NCBI RefSeq assembly: GCF_006861775.1
Contig: NZ_VDGG01000036.1
Coordinates: 1-39,500, forward strand
Reading direction: 5' to 3'
Source: Psychrobacillus soli
GTDB taxonomy: Bacteria; Bacillota; Bacilli; Bacillales_A; Planococcaceae
Length of the DNA stretch: 39,500 nucleotides
Both the position numbers and the translations under genes were made by a program. The notes beneath the pieces were generated by a model that was given only the letters and a program-made list of their open reading frames with translations, was not told the DNA's origin and ran no database searches. Shown here piece after piece: positions 1 through 8,154 of this stretch; within the stretch, counting starts at the first letter, position 1; each line of letters begins with the position of its first letter.

Positions 1-30
1 TTAAAAGAAAAAGAATAGAAAAAATTAAAG

Positions 31-82
31 AAACAGGCAACTTCTTGTTCAAAATCGAACAAGAAGTTGCCTGTTTTTGTTT
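31..82. terminator. Strong intrinsic terminator, probably bidirectional
   Basis: A perfect 20-bp stem (31-50 with 57-76) and a 6-base loop are followed by a T-rich run on the plus strand. The upstream side is A-rich, so the hairpin could also stop minus-strand transcription. It sits about 30 bases before the broken symporter reading frame, so it is probably the terminator of a gene left of the window or part of the DNA at the deletion junction. Confidence 0.85.
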
Positions 83-111
83 GAAAAAACGATATGAATT
101 TAAAAACGTAA

Positions 112-903
112 GTTTTTCAGTGCCCTCCTCCAGAACAGCTAGGGTTTACTAAAATTGGTTGGAAAACGATTATAGGATTAATTATTTTGTATTTCATGAC
201 ATTTTCAACTGGTCAAGAGGCAGTGCAACGTTACTATTCTGCTCGAAATGAAAAGACCGCTGTATGGGGATCGCTATTATGTGGAGTTCTTATGACCGTG
301 TATGCATTCATACCAGCAGTGTTGGGATTAATTGCTTTATCTGCTTTTCCAAATATTGAGGCAAATAATGCGCTTGCAACGGTTTCGATTGAGTTATTGC
401 CACCTCTAATTGCAGGATTATTATTATCTGGTGTTATTTCAGCTACGTTATCCAGTGCTTCTGGTAATTTACTTGCTGTAGCTAGTGTATATGTGAAAGA
501 TATACATGGACCACTTCTAAAGAAAGTAGTGAAGGAAGAAAGTGAATTAAAAGCTAGTAAGTATGTTGTACTAATTGCAGGTTTGTTTGCAATCGGAATA
601 TCGTTGTTCAGTCAACAGATTATTCCTTTGCTTGTATTTGCATTTACCATTCGATCAACAGGTCCATTTGCAGCATACATTCTCGGCTTACTTTGGGAGA
701 AGGTTACACCAAATTCGGGTTATTACTCTATTATTGTAGGTACAATTGTAGGGGTTTCGTGGCAGTTAGCGAAGGAACCTTTTGGGATAATGGCAGTAAT
801 CGTTGGATGTGTAGCGAGTTTAACAACATTTTTACTAGTGAACTGGATTGAAAAGAAAAAAGGAATACCGATTGCTCCATCTGCATACGAGTCAAATGAG
901 TGA
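112..903 (+). pseudogene. Sodium:solute symporter (SSS family), 5'-truncated remnant
   Basis: Only the C-terminal half of an SSS-family permease is present. The frame opens right after a stop at 109-111 and is already inside family sequence (PPPEQLGFTKIGW, then STGQEAVQRYYSARN and SGVISATLSSASGN, the conserved core of the later helices). About 264 codons remain of a family that usually has 450-550 residues. The first candidate starts (TTG 187, ATG 196) have no convincing ribosome site and lie inside a transmembrane segment. About six hydrophobic segments remain, with a short charged tail. An intact copy would couple sodium entry to uptake of an organic solute; the substrate cannot be told. 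I read it as a dead gene fragment created by deletion, with the terminator at 31-82 now in place of its 5' half. Confidence 0.8.
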
Positions 904-959
904 CGCGCCCCTGTGTTAGATAAAATTCTACACAATTCTTACCATACACTACAATTCAC
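902..959 (+). repeat. Dispersed CTGTG box, copy A
   Basis: This ~58-bp non-coding sequence overlaps the stop codon of the symporter remnant. It aligns without gaps to 16327-16383 and, with more changes, to 6882-6939 and 14293-14350. Shared blocks are GACGCnCCnCTGTGTT, AATTCTAnACnATTCT and ACAATTCA. Function unknown. Confidence 0.7.
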
Positions 960-1338
960 CATTAAATAATATCTACTATAAATGTTCGAAAAAGGAAAAG
1001 TAACTGTTCCGATAAAATGAAAGTGCTACTAAATATTGGATGGGTGGTTGCCTTGCGCAAAACAAGAACATTAACTTATTAGAAAACAAAAAGAAAATCA
1101 TCCCAAGGCATCGTGAACATAAGGATCGTTTCCAATAAAAAAATAGTAGTTTGACAACCACCACTTTATCGGTAAAGGTTTCAAGAGAGGAGCGTTTGAG
1201 TGCTTCTCTCTTTTAATATATATCCATTACAAATCACTAGCATCGATTTGGATAGGTTACTACCACCAAACCATTATAAAGGATTTTTTTATGGAGAAAT
1301 TATTTTTCAGAAGATTCAGATTTAAATATAGTGTTGAA
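904..1338. other. Intergenic region with nested inverted repeats
   Basis: No gene is recognisable here. After the box at 902-959, the stretch about 1010-1180 carries three nested inverted pairs: CCGATAAA with TTTATCGG, GGTGGTTG with CAACCACC, and GCCTTG with CAAGGC. That layout suits a small non-autonomous mobile element or a large hairpin. A 62-codon minus-strand frame across it has no family resemblance and no ribosome site. Confidence 0.4.
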
Positions 1339-1953
1339 TTATTTTAATGCGGTGCTAGTGAAAAAAATTATAAATAGATTTGTAGCTGGGGAGGGATTTT
1401 TTAAGTTGATTAGACCAATCATTCTAGAAAAATCAATTTCTGGTTTTCTTGTAATAACCGTTTTGGATATTTTATTTAACAGTAATTGAGGAAGGATGCT
1501 AATCCCTAAATTACTTTCTACCATTGCAACAATAGATTGGTTCGTATCCATAATTTCATATCTAATATTGGGTGTTATATTATGAACTTTAAAAAACTTT
1601 TTTAACTCGATATCTCCGCCCTTCCCCGGTAAAATAAAAGGTTCTTGATTTAATACCTTTAGCGTTACTTTATTTAACTGGGCTAAAGGATGTTCTGCGC
1701 TGATTATGCATAATAACTTATCCTTTTTTAAAGGGGGAAAGGATAGTGAAAAAAAAAAAGGGTTGTCCGCTACAAAACCACAATCCAATTGCCCTTCTAA
1801 AACTAACTGTTGTATCACCTCATAATTCTCTTCAAGGATAGAAACTTCGATACCTGGGTATTCTTCATTCATTTTTTTTAATATTTTAGGAATCCATTTT
1901 GTAGTGACGCTAGGAAATGTACCCACCTGCAATTGTCTATAAGTAACTATTAA
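1339..1953 (-). pseudogene. LysR-family regulator lacking its DNA-binding domain
   Basis: The minus-strand frame encodes the co-inducer-binding (substrate-binding) part of a LysR-type transcription factor. It opens at LQVGTFPSVTTKWIPKIL, the first strand of the effector domain, and runs through the expected LDCGFVADNP and VESNLGISILPQ segments to a normal C-terminus. The winged-helix part, about 85 residues in this family, is missing: an in-frame stop lies only seven codons upstream of the first possible start (a TTG ending at 1932), and just beyond it is an unrelated hairpin (1965-2003). It can no longer bind DNA as a LysR protein, so I call it a pseudogene. Its former target is unknown; the opine-dehydrogenase operon to the right is on the opposite strand and could once have been controlled by it. 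Confidence 0.75.
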
Positions 1954-1964
1954 TTAAGTAAATG

Positions 1965-2003
1965 CGAAATAACACTCACCATGAAGAGGTGGGTGTTATT
2001 TCG
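1965..2003. terminator. Hairpin of the GGTGGGyrTTATTT family, copy 1
   Basis: A 16-bp stem (1965-1980 with 1988-2003) with one mismatched or wobble position and a 7-base loop. The right arm is nearly identical to those of the hairpins at 6952-6996 and 22831-22868. No clean T-tract follows, so it is either a weak terminator or a palindromic repeat in its own right. It marks the truncation point of the LysR fragment. Confidence 0.6.
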
Positions 2004-2296
2004 TATTTTCCTTTGATCGTCACATGTGTGTATATGTCCACGCGGAGTCTGAAGGAAGCTGGAGGCAAATTTATTCTACAAATGGCTGAACACGACCAAC
2101 CTTCCTCTCTTGGTTGGTTACTGTGTAAACAACAGTCCTAACTAGTTTCAAATGTATTCTATAAATAGGGGGTTGTGCTGTAGCACAAAATATTTTAGCT
2201 ACTTGAATATATTAATTGACTGAATTATGTGAGATAAAGAAAGGGGTCCATTGTAAGTTTATTTAATATAGTTAATTATTGGAAAGAGGGATTGGG
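2004..2296. other. Leader/intergenic region, possible intron remnant
   Basis: The segment around 2038-2095 (AGTCTGAAGGAAGCTGGAGG and following bases) reminds me of domain I of bacterial group II introns. This is a resemblance from memory, not an alignment. Two perfect small hairpins follow: ACCAACC/GGTTGGT near 2097-2120 and TTGTGC/GCACAA near 2173-2188. No reverse transcriptase is present. The region also serves as the 5' leader of the gene at 2297. Confidence 0.3.
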
Positions 2297-3394
2297 ATGA
2301 AGAAGGTACAAAGAGTTGCGATACTAGGGGCTGGAAATGGCGGAATTACTGCTGCAGCGGATTTAAAAAGTAGAGGATTTGAAGTAAGTTTATATGAACT
2401 TCCTCAATTTAGAAAAAATTTAGAAGGTATCAAACAAAAAGGCGGTATCTTATTAATGGAACTAAATCAGGAATCTTTCTACGAAGTGGATTTGGTAACT
2501 ACTGATATTGTTCAAGCTATTCAAGGAGCAGATGTTATAATGCTGACGGTCCCGGGATTTGCAATTGAGCAATTTGCCGAACTATTGGCACCGATTGTAT
2601 CAGAAGAGCAAGTGATTTTGCTAAATGGGGCTGCGGCAATGGGATGTGTACGTTTTGTAAATAAAGCAAGAGATTTAGGGATTAATAAGAAATTTAGTAT
2701 AGCTGAAACAAATTCACTTACCTATGGAACACGTGCATTCCCTGCGGAAGCTATTGCAGAATTGTCTTTACGTGTAAAAAAGATTTTTCTAGCCGCGTAT
2801 CCACATACCGAAACAGAGCGACTACTTGCTGTTTGTTCACAACTTTATGATTGCTTCGTTGCGGCAAAAAATATATGGCATACGACATTAGAAAATGGAA
2901 ATCCGGAGGTTCATCCAGGTCCTTGTTTGTTGAATGCAGGGAGAATTGATTATTCTCAAGGGGAGTTTTGGCTTTATAAAGAAGGGATTACGGAACATAC
3001 GATTAAATTGCTTCATGCTATTGAAGGTGAGCGTATGGCAATTGGAAAGGCTTTTGGATTTGAACTGGAGGATGCGGTCCAAAGTAGAGCAAGAAGAGGG
3101 TATTTTAGTAACGAAGAGGAAGATCTCCAAACCCTTTTTAATACAAGTGAAGTATTCACTAAAATCAAAGGCCCTGTAAGTGTTCAATCACGTTACTTTA
3201 CTGAGGATATTTCTAGTGGTCTTGTTCTCTGGTCCGATTTAGGAAAAGTAGCGGGAGTTCCAACGCCGAATATAGATGCAGTAATAATTTTAGGTGGGAC
3301 CCTGTTAGAACAGGATTTTAATAACGATGGACTTCATTTGAAGAGCCTTGGTTTGGATGGTTTGTCGGTTCAGCAATTAGTAGAATTTGTATAA
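2297..3394 (+). CDS. NAD/NADP octopine/nopaline dehydrogenase family protein (opine dehydrogenase)
   Basis: This 365-residue protein has an N-terminal Rossmann domain (VAILGAGNGGITAA, glycine-rich dinucleotide loop at about residues 7-20) and the C-terminal all-helical octopine/nopaline dehydrogenase domain with the HPGPCLLNAGRIDYS segment that carries the family's catalytic histidine. Such enzymes reductively join an amino acid to a 2-oxo acid, or run the reaction backwards to break an opine down. The ATG at 2297 is preceded by GGAAAGAGGG and starts at the expected residue; the frame is open slightly further upstream but without family sequence. An ion antiporter starts 9 bases downstream, so they are co-transcribed. 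Whether it makes or degrades its substrate, and which one, is not visible. It differs from the CntM-type staphylopine/bacillopine synthases. Confidence 0.85.
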   Translation: MKKVQRVAILGAGNGGITAAADLKSRGFEVSLYELPQFRKNLEGIKQKGGILLMELNQESFYEVDLVTTDIVQAIQGADVIMLTVPGFAIEQFAELLAPIVSEEQVILLNGAAAMGCVRFVNKARDLGINKKFSIAETNSLTYGTRAFPAEAIAELSLRVKKIFLAAYPHTETERLLAVCSQLYDCFVAAKNIWHTTLENGNPEVHPGPCLLNAGRIDYSQGEFWLYKEGITEHTIKLLHAIEGERMAIGKAFGFELEDAVQSRARRGYFSNEEEDLQTLFNTSEVFTKIKGPVSVQSRYFTEDISSGLVLWSDLGKVAGVPTPNIDAVIILGGTLLEQDFNNDGLHLKSLGLDGLSVQQLVEFV

Positions 3395-3403
3395 AAAGGG
3401 TGA

Positions 3404-4864
3404 ATGGGAATGGGGAAGGTAAGAGTAAAAAGAAAGCCAACATTATTCGAGGCTATATCTTGTCTAGTTTTTATGGGATTAGTCATTGGTATAGGTTTTG
3501 GGATATTTGGAATTGGGATTCAAATATTATTAGTTATATCCGCTGCATATGCCGCTTTTATTGGATGGAGAGTTGGTCTAACATGGGACGAAATGGAAAA
3601 GGGTGTTTCTACTCGAATAGGTAATGTAATGCCAGCAGTTTTCATCCTATTTGCAGTAGGTATTGTAATTGGTAGTTGGGTATATGCAGGTACTGTGCCA
3701 ATGTTAATCTATTATGGATTGAAGATTATAAGTCCGGCATTTTTCTTAGTGACAGCTTTTATAATCGTTGCCGTAGTTTCTACTGCAACAGGAACTGCAT
3801 GGGGATCCACAGCTACAGCTGGTGTTGCGCTTATGGGGATAGCTGCGCAGTTAAATATTCCGCTTGGGATGGCAGCGGGAGCGGTGATTGCAGGGGGAGT
3901 TTTTGGGGATAAATTATCGCCATTGTCTGATACGACTAATTTGGCTCCGCTTGTTTGCGAAGTAAACCTTTTTGATCATATTAAACATATGTTGTATACG
4001 ACCATTCCAGCTTCTTTAATCGGGATAATTGTTTATATGATAGTTGGCCAGCAGATGTACGGTAATGAAAACGTAGATATTGCGGCTATTAAGACACTTA
4101 CTGGTGAGCTAGATTCTATTTATAATTGGAACGTTTTTATGTGTTTACCATTCTTAGTTATTTTTTGGGGTGCTTTTTATAAAAAGCCAACCGTACCAGT
4201 TATGCTTCTTTCGTCAGTTGTAGCACTAATAGTAGGAATGTTATCCAACTCTTTTTCCTTTACTGATGGTCTACAAGCTATGGTCAGCGGATTTAATCTA
4301 TCAATGGTCCATTCAGCAAATTTTGATGCTTCCGCTATTTCTGAAACTGTCCTAAAGTTACTTAATCGTGGGGGAATTTTCTCTATGACGACTATTGCAG
4401 TAACCATTATTTGTGGATATGCTTTTGCTGGGATAGTGGAAGTAGCTGGATGCTTAGAGGTAATCTTAGAATCATTCTATAGTAAGGTAGAGAAAGTATG
4501 GCAACTAATAGGGGTAACAATTGCTGGTAGTGTTGCGCTTGTTTTCACGGCAGGTGTTGCTTCAATTTCTATTATCATGGTTGGCACACTGTTAAAAGAT
4601 GCCTACAACAAGATGGGATTAGATCGTAAAAATCTATCCAGGACTCTAGAAGATGCCGGCACCATGATTTTACCATTTGTTCCTTGGGGAGTATCTGGTA
4701 TTTATTATTTAGAGGTTTTAGGGGTAGGAGTCGGAAATTATTGGATGTGGGCAATCCCATGTTACTTATGTATTGTTTTTGCCATGATTTTTGGATTTAC
4801 TGGTTTTTCCATAGCCAAAACAGACAAAACAGATGCAAAAGTGAAAAGCGTTTTAGTTAGATAG
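3404..4864 (+). CDS. Na+/H+ antiporter, NhaC family
   Basis: A 486-residue polytopic membrane protein with about 11-12 hydrophobic segments. The family core is clear: VVSTATGTAWGSTATAGVAL and GGVFGDKLSPLSDTTNLAP (about residues 125-190), the conserved ion-pathway segments of NhaC/MleN-type antiporters, and a second repeat ending in AGTMILPFVPWGVSG. The family exchanges sodium for protons, and some members couple this to organic acids such as malate/lactate. Two in-frame ATGs compete (3404 and 3410); the AAAGGGTG ribosome site sits better before 3410. Lying directly behind an opine dehydrogenase and before an anion exporter, it may be an organic-anion antiporter for this operon's substrate rather than a housekeeping sodium pump; that is inference. 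Confidence 0.85.
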   Translation: MGMGKVRVKRKPTLFEAISCLVFMGLVIGIGFGIFGIGIQILLVISAAYAAFIGWRVGLTWDEMEKGVSTRIGNVMPAVFILFAVGIVIGSWVYAGTVPMLIYYGLKIISPAFFLVTAFIIVAVVSTATGTAWGSTATAGVALMGIAAQLNIPLGMAAGAVIAGGVFGDKLSPLSDTTNLAPLVCEVNLFDHIKHMLYTTIPASLIGIIVYMIVGQQMYGNENVDIAAIKTLTGELDSIYNWNVFMCLPFLVIFWGAFYKKPTVPVMLLSSVVALIVGMLSNSFSFTDGLQAMVSGFNLSMVHSANFDASAISETVLKLLNRGGIFSMTTIAVTIICGYAFAGIVEVAGCLEVILESFYSKVEKVWQLIGVTIAGSVALVFTAGVASISIIMVGTLLKDAYNKMGLDRKNLSRTLEDAGTMILPFVPWGVSGIYYLEVLGVGVGNYWMWAIPCYLCIVFAMIFGFTGFSIAKTDKTDAKVKSVLVR

Positions 4865-4910
4865 AAAACTACGTTATAGGGATATAAAGAAAAATCCTTC
4901 TGAAAGGAAG

Positions 4911-5639
4911 ATGACCAGTTTGCTGACTCCACAGGAATTTTTGTTTCTTTTGGTCGTCTTCATAGCTAATACTGTTGAATCCATGACTGGTTTTGCAGGT
5001 ACCTTGCTTGCAATGCCTGCATCTATGCAATTGATTGGCGTAGATGAGGCAAAGACTGTTTTAAATGTAATTTCACTTTTATGTTGTATTTGGATCACTA
5101 TATCGTGCTATAAAGATACGAATTGGAAGCAACTTTTTAAAATCTCCATTTATATGATACTAGGTATGATTGTAGGTATACTTCTATTTGACGTTGTTCC
5201 AGTATCCATTTTATTGAAGTTTTATGCACTACTCATTATTTTTATTGCCTTGCGAAAGTTTTTTGCGAAGAAGGATTTTACCCTTTCTCCGAACATTCTA
5301 ATCTGGATAGTTGTAATGGCGGGAGTAGTACATGGATTATTTTTATCAGGTGGTTCATTATTGGTTATATATGCTGCCACAGCTTTGAAAACGAAGAAAG
5401 AATTTAGAGCCACTTTAGCACCGCTTTGGGTCATTTTAGATTCCTTCTTATTTATAAATCAAGTTCGTTTAGGACATGTGAACGAGACGACCATCCCATT
5501 GATACTTTGGTCAATCATTCCATTGATTCTGGGTATTATGCTTGGTATCAAATTATTTCCAAAGATAAACCACCAAAACTTTTTAAAGTTAACGTATATT
5601 CTTTTATTCATTTCGGGAATTTCCTTACTTTTAACATAA
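4911..5639 (+). CDS. TauE/SafE (TSUP) family membrane exporter
   Basis: A 242-residue protein with about eight transmembrane helices and the two family signatures: NTVESMTGFAGTLLAMPAS near the N-terminus and VVHGLFLSGGSLLVIYAATAL in the second half. TSUP proteins move small anions (sulfite, sulfoacetate, other organosulfur or organic acids) across the cytoplasmic membrane. The gene follows the antiporter by 46 bases with no terminator between. The ATG at 4911 follows AAAGGAAG with very short spacing; an in-frame TTG at 4920 has better spacing and could be the real start, making a protein three residues shorter. The substrate cannot be read from the sequence. Confidence 0.8.
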   Translation: MTSLLTPQEFLFLLVVFIANTVESMTGFAGTLLAMPASMQLIGVDEAKTVLNVISLLCCIWITISCYKDTNWKQLFKISIYMILGMIVGILLFDVVPVSILLKFYALLIIFIALRKFFAKKDFTLSPNILIWIVVMAGVVHGLFLSGGSLLVIYAATALKTKKEFRATLAPLWVILDSFLFINQVRLGHVNETTIPLILWSIIPLILGIMLGIKLFPKINHQNFLKLTYILLFISGISLLLT

Positions 5640-5697
5640 AGCGTTTTTCCATATATGACTAAAGATGCTCATGGTAAGATAGAAAAGGGGTAATGGA

Positions 5698-6870
5698 ATG
5701 AGTGTCTTATTGAATGTATTATATAAATATGTTGTAAATAGTTTTGATATACAACTACTAGCCGGTCATGAGGGTATGGATAAATCTGTGAAATGGGTGC
5801 ATATGGTAGAAAATGAAGAGATTTCTACTTTTTTAGATGGAGAAGAAGTTGTTTTCACAACTGGAATAGGGATATATGAAAATAAAGACTTTGATTTATT
5901 GGAATTAGTAAAAGAAAACATACGTAATGGTGCTAGCGGAATGGTAGTGAACATTGGACCATATATTCCGAATATTAGCGATGAAATCCTTGCCTATTGT
6001 AATGAAATGGCATTTCCATTATTCACAGTACCATGGGAAGTAAAGATGGCGCGTATAATAAAAGTGTTTTGCATGTATATTTTAGAAGCAGAAAAGTATG
6101 AAATGGAAATTTCTAAAGCTCTTGAAAAAGCATTACTTGCACCGATGCGAGAAGATTTGTATATACCTATCTTTGAAGAATATGATTTTAAACCTGAAAA
6201 TGAACTGCGCTTTACAATGTTTAGTTGTAAACTACATCCTGAAATGAATAATAAAATTATAAATGAACTAACTAATAAGATTGAATTTTTCTCCTATCAA
6301 TTGGATGGGAAAATTGCCATTGTAAATATAGAAGACTCGTTCATTCTTTGTTCCGTTCAACTGAATAATTCTAAATTAGAATTATTAAAGGAAAAAGTAA
6401 GTAGTTTTTTTACTATTAAAGCTCCCGAGTCACAGCTACAATTTATGTCACTTGGAAAAGAAGTGAAGAAATTAAATGAGCTACATAAGCATTTTATTAG
6501 AGCGAAGCAAGTTCATAAAATCAATAGCAACGGATTAATTTTTAAACCGATAGAGGACGAGCAGTCACTGGGTGTGTATGAATTATTATTATCATATGTA
6601 GAAAAAGATGGGGGAGAAAAATATTTTCAAACCATGCTTGGACCGCTTTTACAATATGATAATGCAAACGATACGGACTTAAGTGCAGTATTAAAATTAT
6701 ATTTAGAAACGAACGGACGTGTCAATGAAGTGGCGCAACGGATGTTTGTACATCGGAATACTATAAATTATAAAATCAAAAAAATTGAAAGCTTGCTAGT
6801 CTGCGATTTATCCGATTTTTTTGTTAGGCTTAATCTGTCCGTAGCATTTATGATGAAAGTGGTTTTATGA
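5698..6870 (+). CDS. PucR-family transcriptional regulator
   Basis: A 390-residue regulator with an N-terminal PucR ligand-sensing domain (about residues 7-125; KWVHMVENEEISTFLDGEEV and the later FPLFTVPWE are typical) and a C-terminal helix-turn-helix of the HTH_30 type (YLETNGRVNEVAQRMFVHRN and INYKIKKIE, about residues 330-370). PucR regulators usually activate adjacent catabolic genes, such as purine use, when a metabolite builds up. The gene starts at an ATG behind AAAAGGGG, 58 bases after the exporter and on the same strand, so it is the last gene of the operon or has its own promoter in that gap. It is the likely local regulator of the opine dehydrogenase/transporter set. Confidence 0.88.
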   Translation: MSVLLNVLYKYVVNSFDIQLLAGHEGMDKSVKWVHMVENEEISTFLDGEEVVFTTGIGIYENKDFDLLELVKENIRNGASGMVVNIGPYIPNISDEILAYCNEMAFPLFTVPWEVKMARIIKVFCMYILEAEKYEMEISKALEKALLAPMREDLYIPIFEEYDFKPENELRFTMFSCKLHPEMNNKIINELTNKIEFFSYQLDGKIAIVNIEDSFILCSVQLNNSKLELLKEKVSSFFTIKAPESQLQFMSLGKEVKKLNELHKHFIRAKQVHKINSNGLIFKPIEDEQSLGVYELLLSYVEKDGGEKYFQTMLGPLLQYDNANDTDLSAVLKLYLETNGRVNEVAQRMFVHRNTINYKIKKIESLLVCDLSDFFVRLNLSVAFMMKVVL

Positions 6871-6881
6871 TGTAATATGAA

Positions 6882-6939
6882 AACGCGTCTCTGTGTTAAG
6901 TTAAATATAAAATATTCAGATAATTATCGATAATTCACT
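6882..6939 (+). repeat. Dispersed CTGTG box, copy B
   Basis: The box begins 12 bases after the pucR-family stop codon with AACGCGTCTCTGTGTTAAG and keeps the spacing of copies A and C up to the terminal ATAATTCAC. A hairpin follows 12 bases later, so box plus hairpin form a unit downstream of the gene. Confidence 0.65.
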
Positions 6940-6951
6940 GAAATTGGCAAG

Positions 6952-6996
6952 CACGAAATGACGTCCACTCGACGAACGGGTGGGCGTTATTTCGTG
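6952..6996. terminator. Hairpin of the GGTGGGyrTTATTT family, copy 2
   Basis: A 20-bp stem (6952-6971 with 6977-6996) with three G-U type positions and a 5-base loop. It is the probable transcription end of the operon starting at 2297, although only a short T-rich run follows. It matches copy 1 at 1965 almost base for base in the stem core. Confidence 0.7.
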
Positions 6997-7343
6997 TTTT
7001 CATAAATAGTGATTTGTTATGTTTCAACTACTCAATAATCATTTTAAAAAGCGTCCCTACAATGTTAAATAGATAGATAACAAATGAAGAAAACGGGTTA
7101 TTCGACGATTGAATACCCGTCTCTTTCTAGTTTACGGGGCAGTTCATATAAGGGTTTTTATTAACTTTGTCGTGTTCACGGTCCGGTTTGTCTCATGTAT
7201 CCAATTATTAGGATATTTTATTTAAGTATACTTTCTTCATACTATTTGTTAGGAAGGAACAGGTGTAAACGCCAAGTTCCAGTTTTCCTTAAATTTATAA
7301 TACTCCACTTTATTCCTATCAAAAATATTCTACTTGTGAGTTT
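6997..7343. other. Intergenic region with a weak box copy and a hairpin
   Basis: No gene is seen. Bases 7046-7085 (AAAAAGCGTCCCTACAATG and on) look like a degenerate CTGTG box. They are followed by a hairpin at 7093-7120 (ACGGGTtATTC with GAATACCCGT, one bulged base) and a CTCTTTCT run. This repeats the box-then-hairpin layout of the preceding 100 bases. Confidence 0.4.
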
Positions 7344-7367
7344 TAAAAAAAGAGGAAATCACCCTCT
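7344..7367 (-). terminator. Short minus-strand terminator of the DUF1292 gene
   Basis: Read on the minus strand, a 5-bp AGAGG/CCTCT stem (7351-7367) is followed by seven T residues, 15 bases past the stop of the minus-strand gene at 7382. The stem is short, so it is a weak call. Confidence 0.45.
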
Positions 7368-7381
7368 ATTTCCCAATTTTC

Positions 7382-7672
7382 CTATTCTTCATCTTCTGTT
7401 GCTTCTCCAGCTTCCAGAAATGCTGCAGATACTTTTTCAAATTCTTCATCCGTTTCGATTTCCGCTAAGTCTTCTCCATCAACTACTTGGAAAAAGAACA
7501 CGTCCATGTCTTCTTCTGTTTCTTCTTTTATATCCTCTGCAAATGCAACAGCTGCATACTCTTTATCTTCAATCGTTAAAAGCCCGATTACTTCGATTTC
7601 TTGTTCGCGATCCTCTTCATCTAAAACCGTTAGGATCTCTCCCACTTCGATGCCGCCCATTTTTTCTTCCAT
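7382..7672 (-). CDS. DUF1292 domain protein (YrzB-like)
   Basis: A 96-residue, very acidic protein with the DUF1292 pattern: ILTVLDEEDREQEIEVIGLL, then KEYAAVAFAED and a DVFFFQVVDGEDLAEIETDE core. This is the family of B. subtilis YrzB. Its function is unknown; the usual genomic place is beside yrrK/yrrL, whereas this copy stands alone. The ATG at 7672 has a perfect AGGAGGAAC site 7-8 bases upstream on the minus strand, so the gene is real despite the long plus-strand frame opposite it. The tail (ATEDEE) is ordinary for the family. Confidence 0.85.
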   Translation of the reverse strand: MEEKMGGIEVGEILTVLDEEDREQEIEVIGLLTIEDKEYAAVAFAEDIKEETEEDMDVFFFQVVDGEDLAEIETDEEFEKVSAAFLEAGEATEDEE

Positions 7673-7712
7673 TTAAAGTTCCTCCTATTTTTGTTCCGTT
7701 ATTCTTTCATTT

Positions 7713-7810
7713 ATTTACCGACTACAACTTATTTACACAAAAGCAATAAATTTTTAAATCTGTTTTGCCCATATAGTATTTCACTTACCTATGTTTTTAT
7801 TCGTGACTCC
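7713..7810. repeat. ~98-bp dispersed repeat, copy 1
   Basis: This stretch matches 14508-14607 with roughly ten differences and one 2-base gap; it shares CTACAACTT, ACACAAAAGCAATAAATTTT, AATCTGTTTTGCC and TATAGTATTTCAC. Here it lies upstream of the minus-strand DUF1292 gene and could carry its promoter; the other copy lies at the 3' end of an acetyltransferase gene. Confidence 0.75.
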
Positions 7811-8077
7811 ATGCATATTCAAAAGCGTCCCAGTGCTTTAAATATTTCTACACTGTTGTGACAATAGATCAATAGGAATGAACAAGCTAGAGATCAACAA
7901 TAAGTAAACGAAGCTGTAGAAAGTAATAAATCGAAGGGTCGTCATACAGCAGAAATAGTTCTGAATGTTATTGACAAATTTAATCGTATCTTACTACATA
8001 AGAGTCGAAATAATGCCTTTAAAGAAGTGAGCATCGTTTGAATTTCATTTTTGTTTAGAAAAATCAAAAAATTCTAA
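7811..8077. other. Intergenic region upstream of the GntR operon
   Basis: It begins with a diverged CTGTG box copy (about 7823-7885: AAGCGTCCCAGTGCTTTAAA, then TTCTACACTGTTGTG). From about 7911 to 8041 a plus-strand frame of about 44 codons is open (RHTAEIVLNVIDKFNRIL within it) but has no start or ribosome site. It could be the tail of a lost gene. No family is recognised. Confidence 0.3.
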
Positions 8078-8106
8078 TTGACATTAACAAGTTATTTAAT
8101 TATTAT
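8078..8106 (+). promoter_or_regulatory. Sigma-A promoter of the GntR/TctCBA operon
   Basis: A perfect -35 TTGACA (8078-8083) and a -10 TATTAT (8101-8106) are separated by 17 bases, which predicts a start near 8113, about 40 bases before the regulator's GTG. The promoter directly precedes the palindromic operator at 8120. Confidence 0.75.
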
Positions 8107-8119
8107 GTATTTAAGTATT

Positions 8120-8131
8120 ATTGTATACAAT
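8120..8131. promoter_or_regulatory. Probable GntR-family operator
   Basis: The perfect 12-bp palindrome ATTGTATACAAT lies just downstream of the predicted transcription start and 23 bases before the start codon. FadR/FCD-type GntR proteins bind TTGTATACAA-like palindromes, so binding here should block the operon's own promoter until the inducer is present. Confidence 0.65.
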
Positions 8132-8154
8132 TATACGTTAATGAGGTGATGTAA

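Noticed and set aside
7195-7749. 184-codon plus-strand Leu/Pro/Phe-rich frame
   Set aside because: It lies opposite the DUF1292 gene, which has a perfect ribosome site and clear family sequence.
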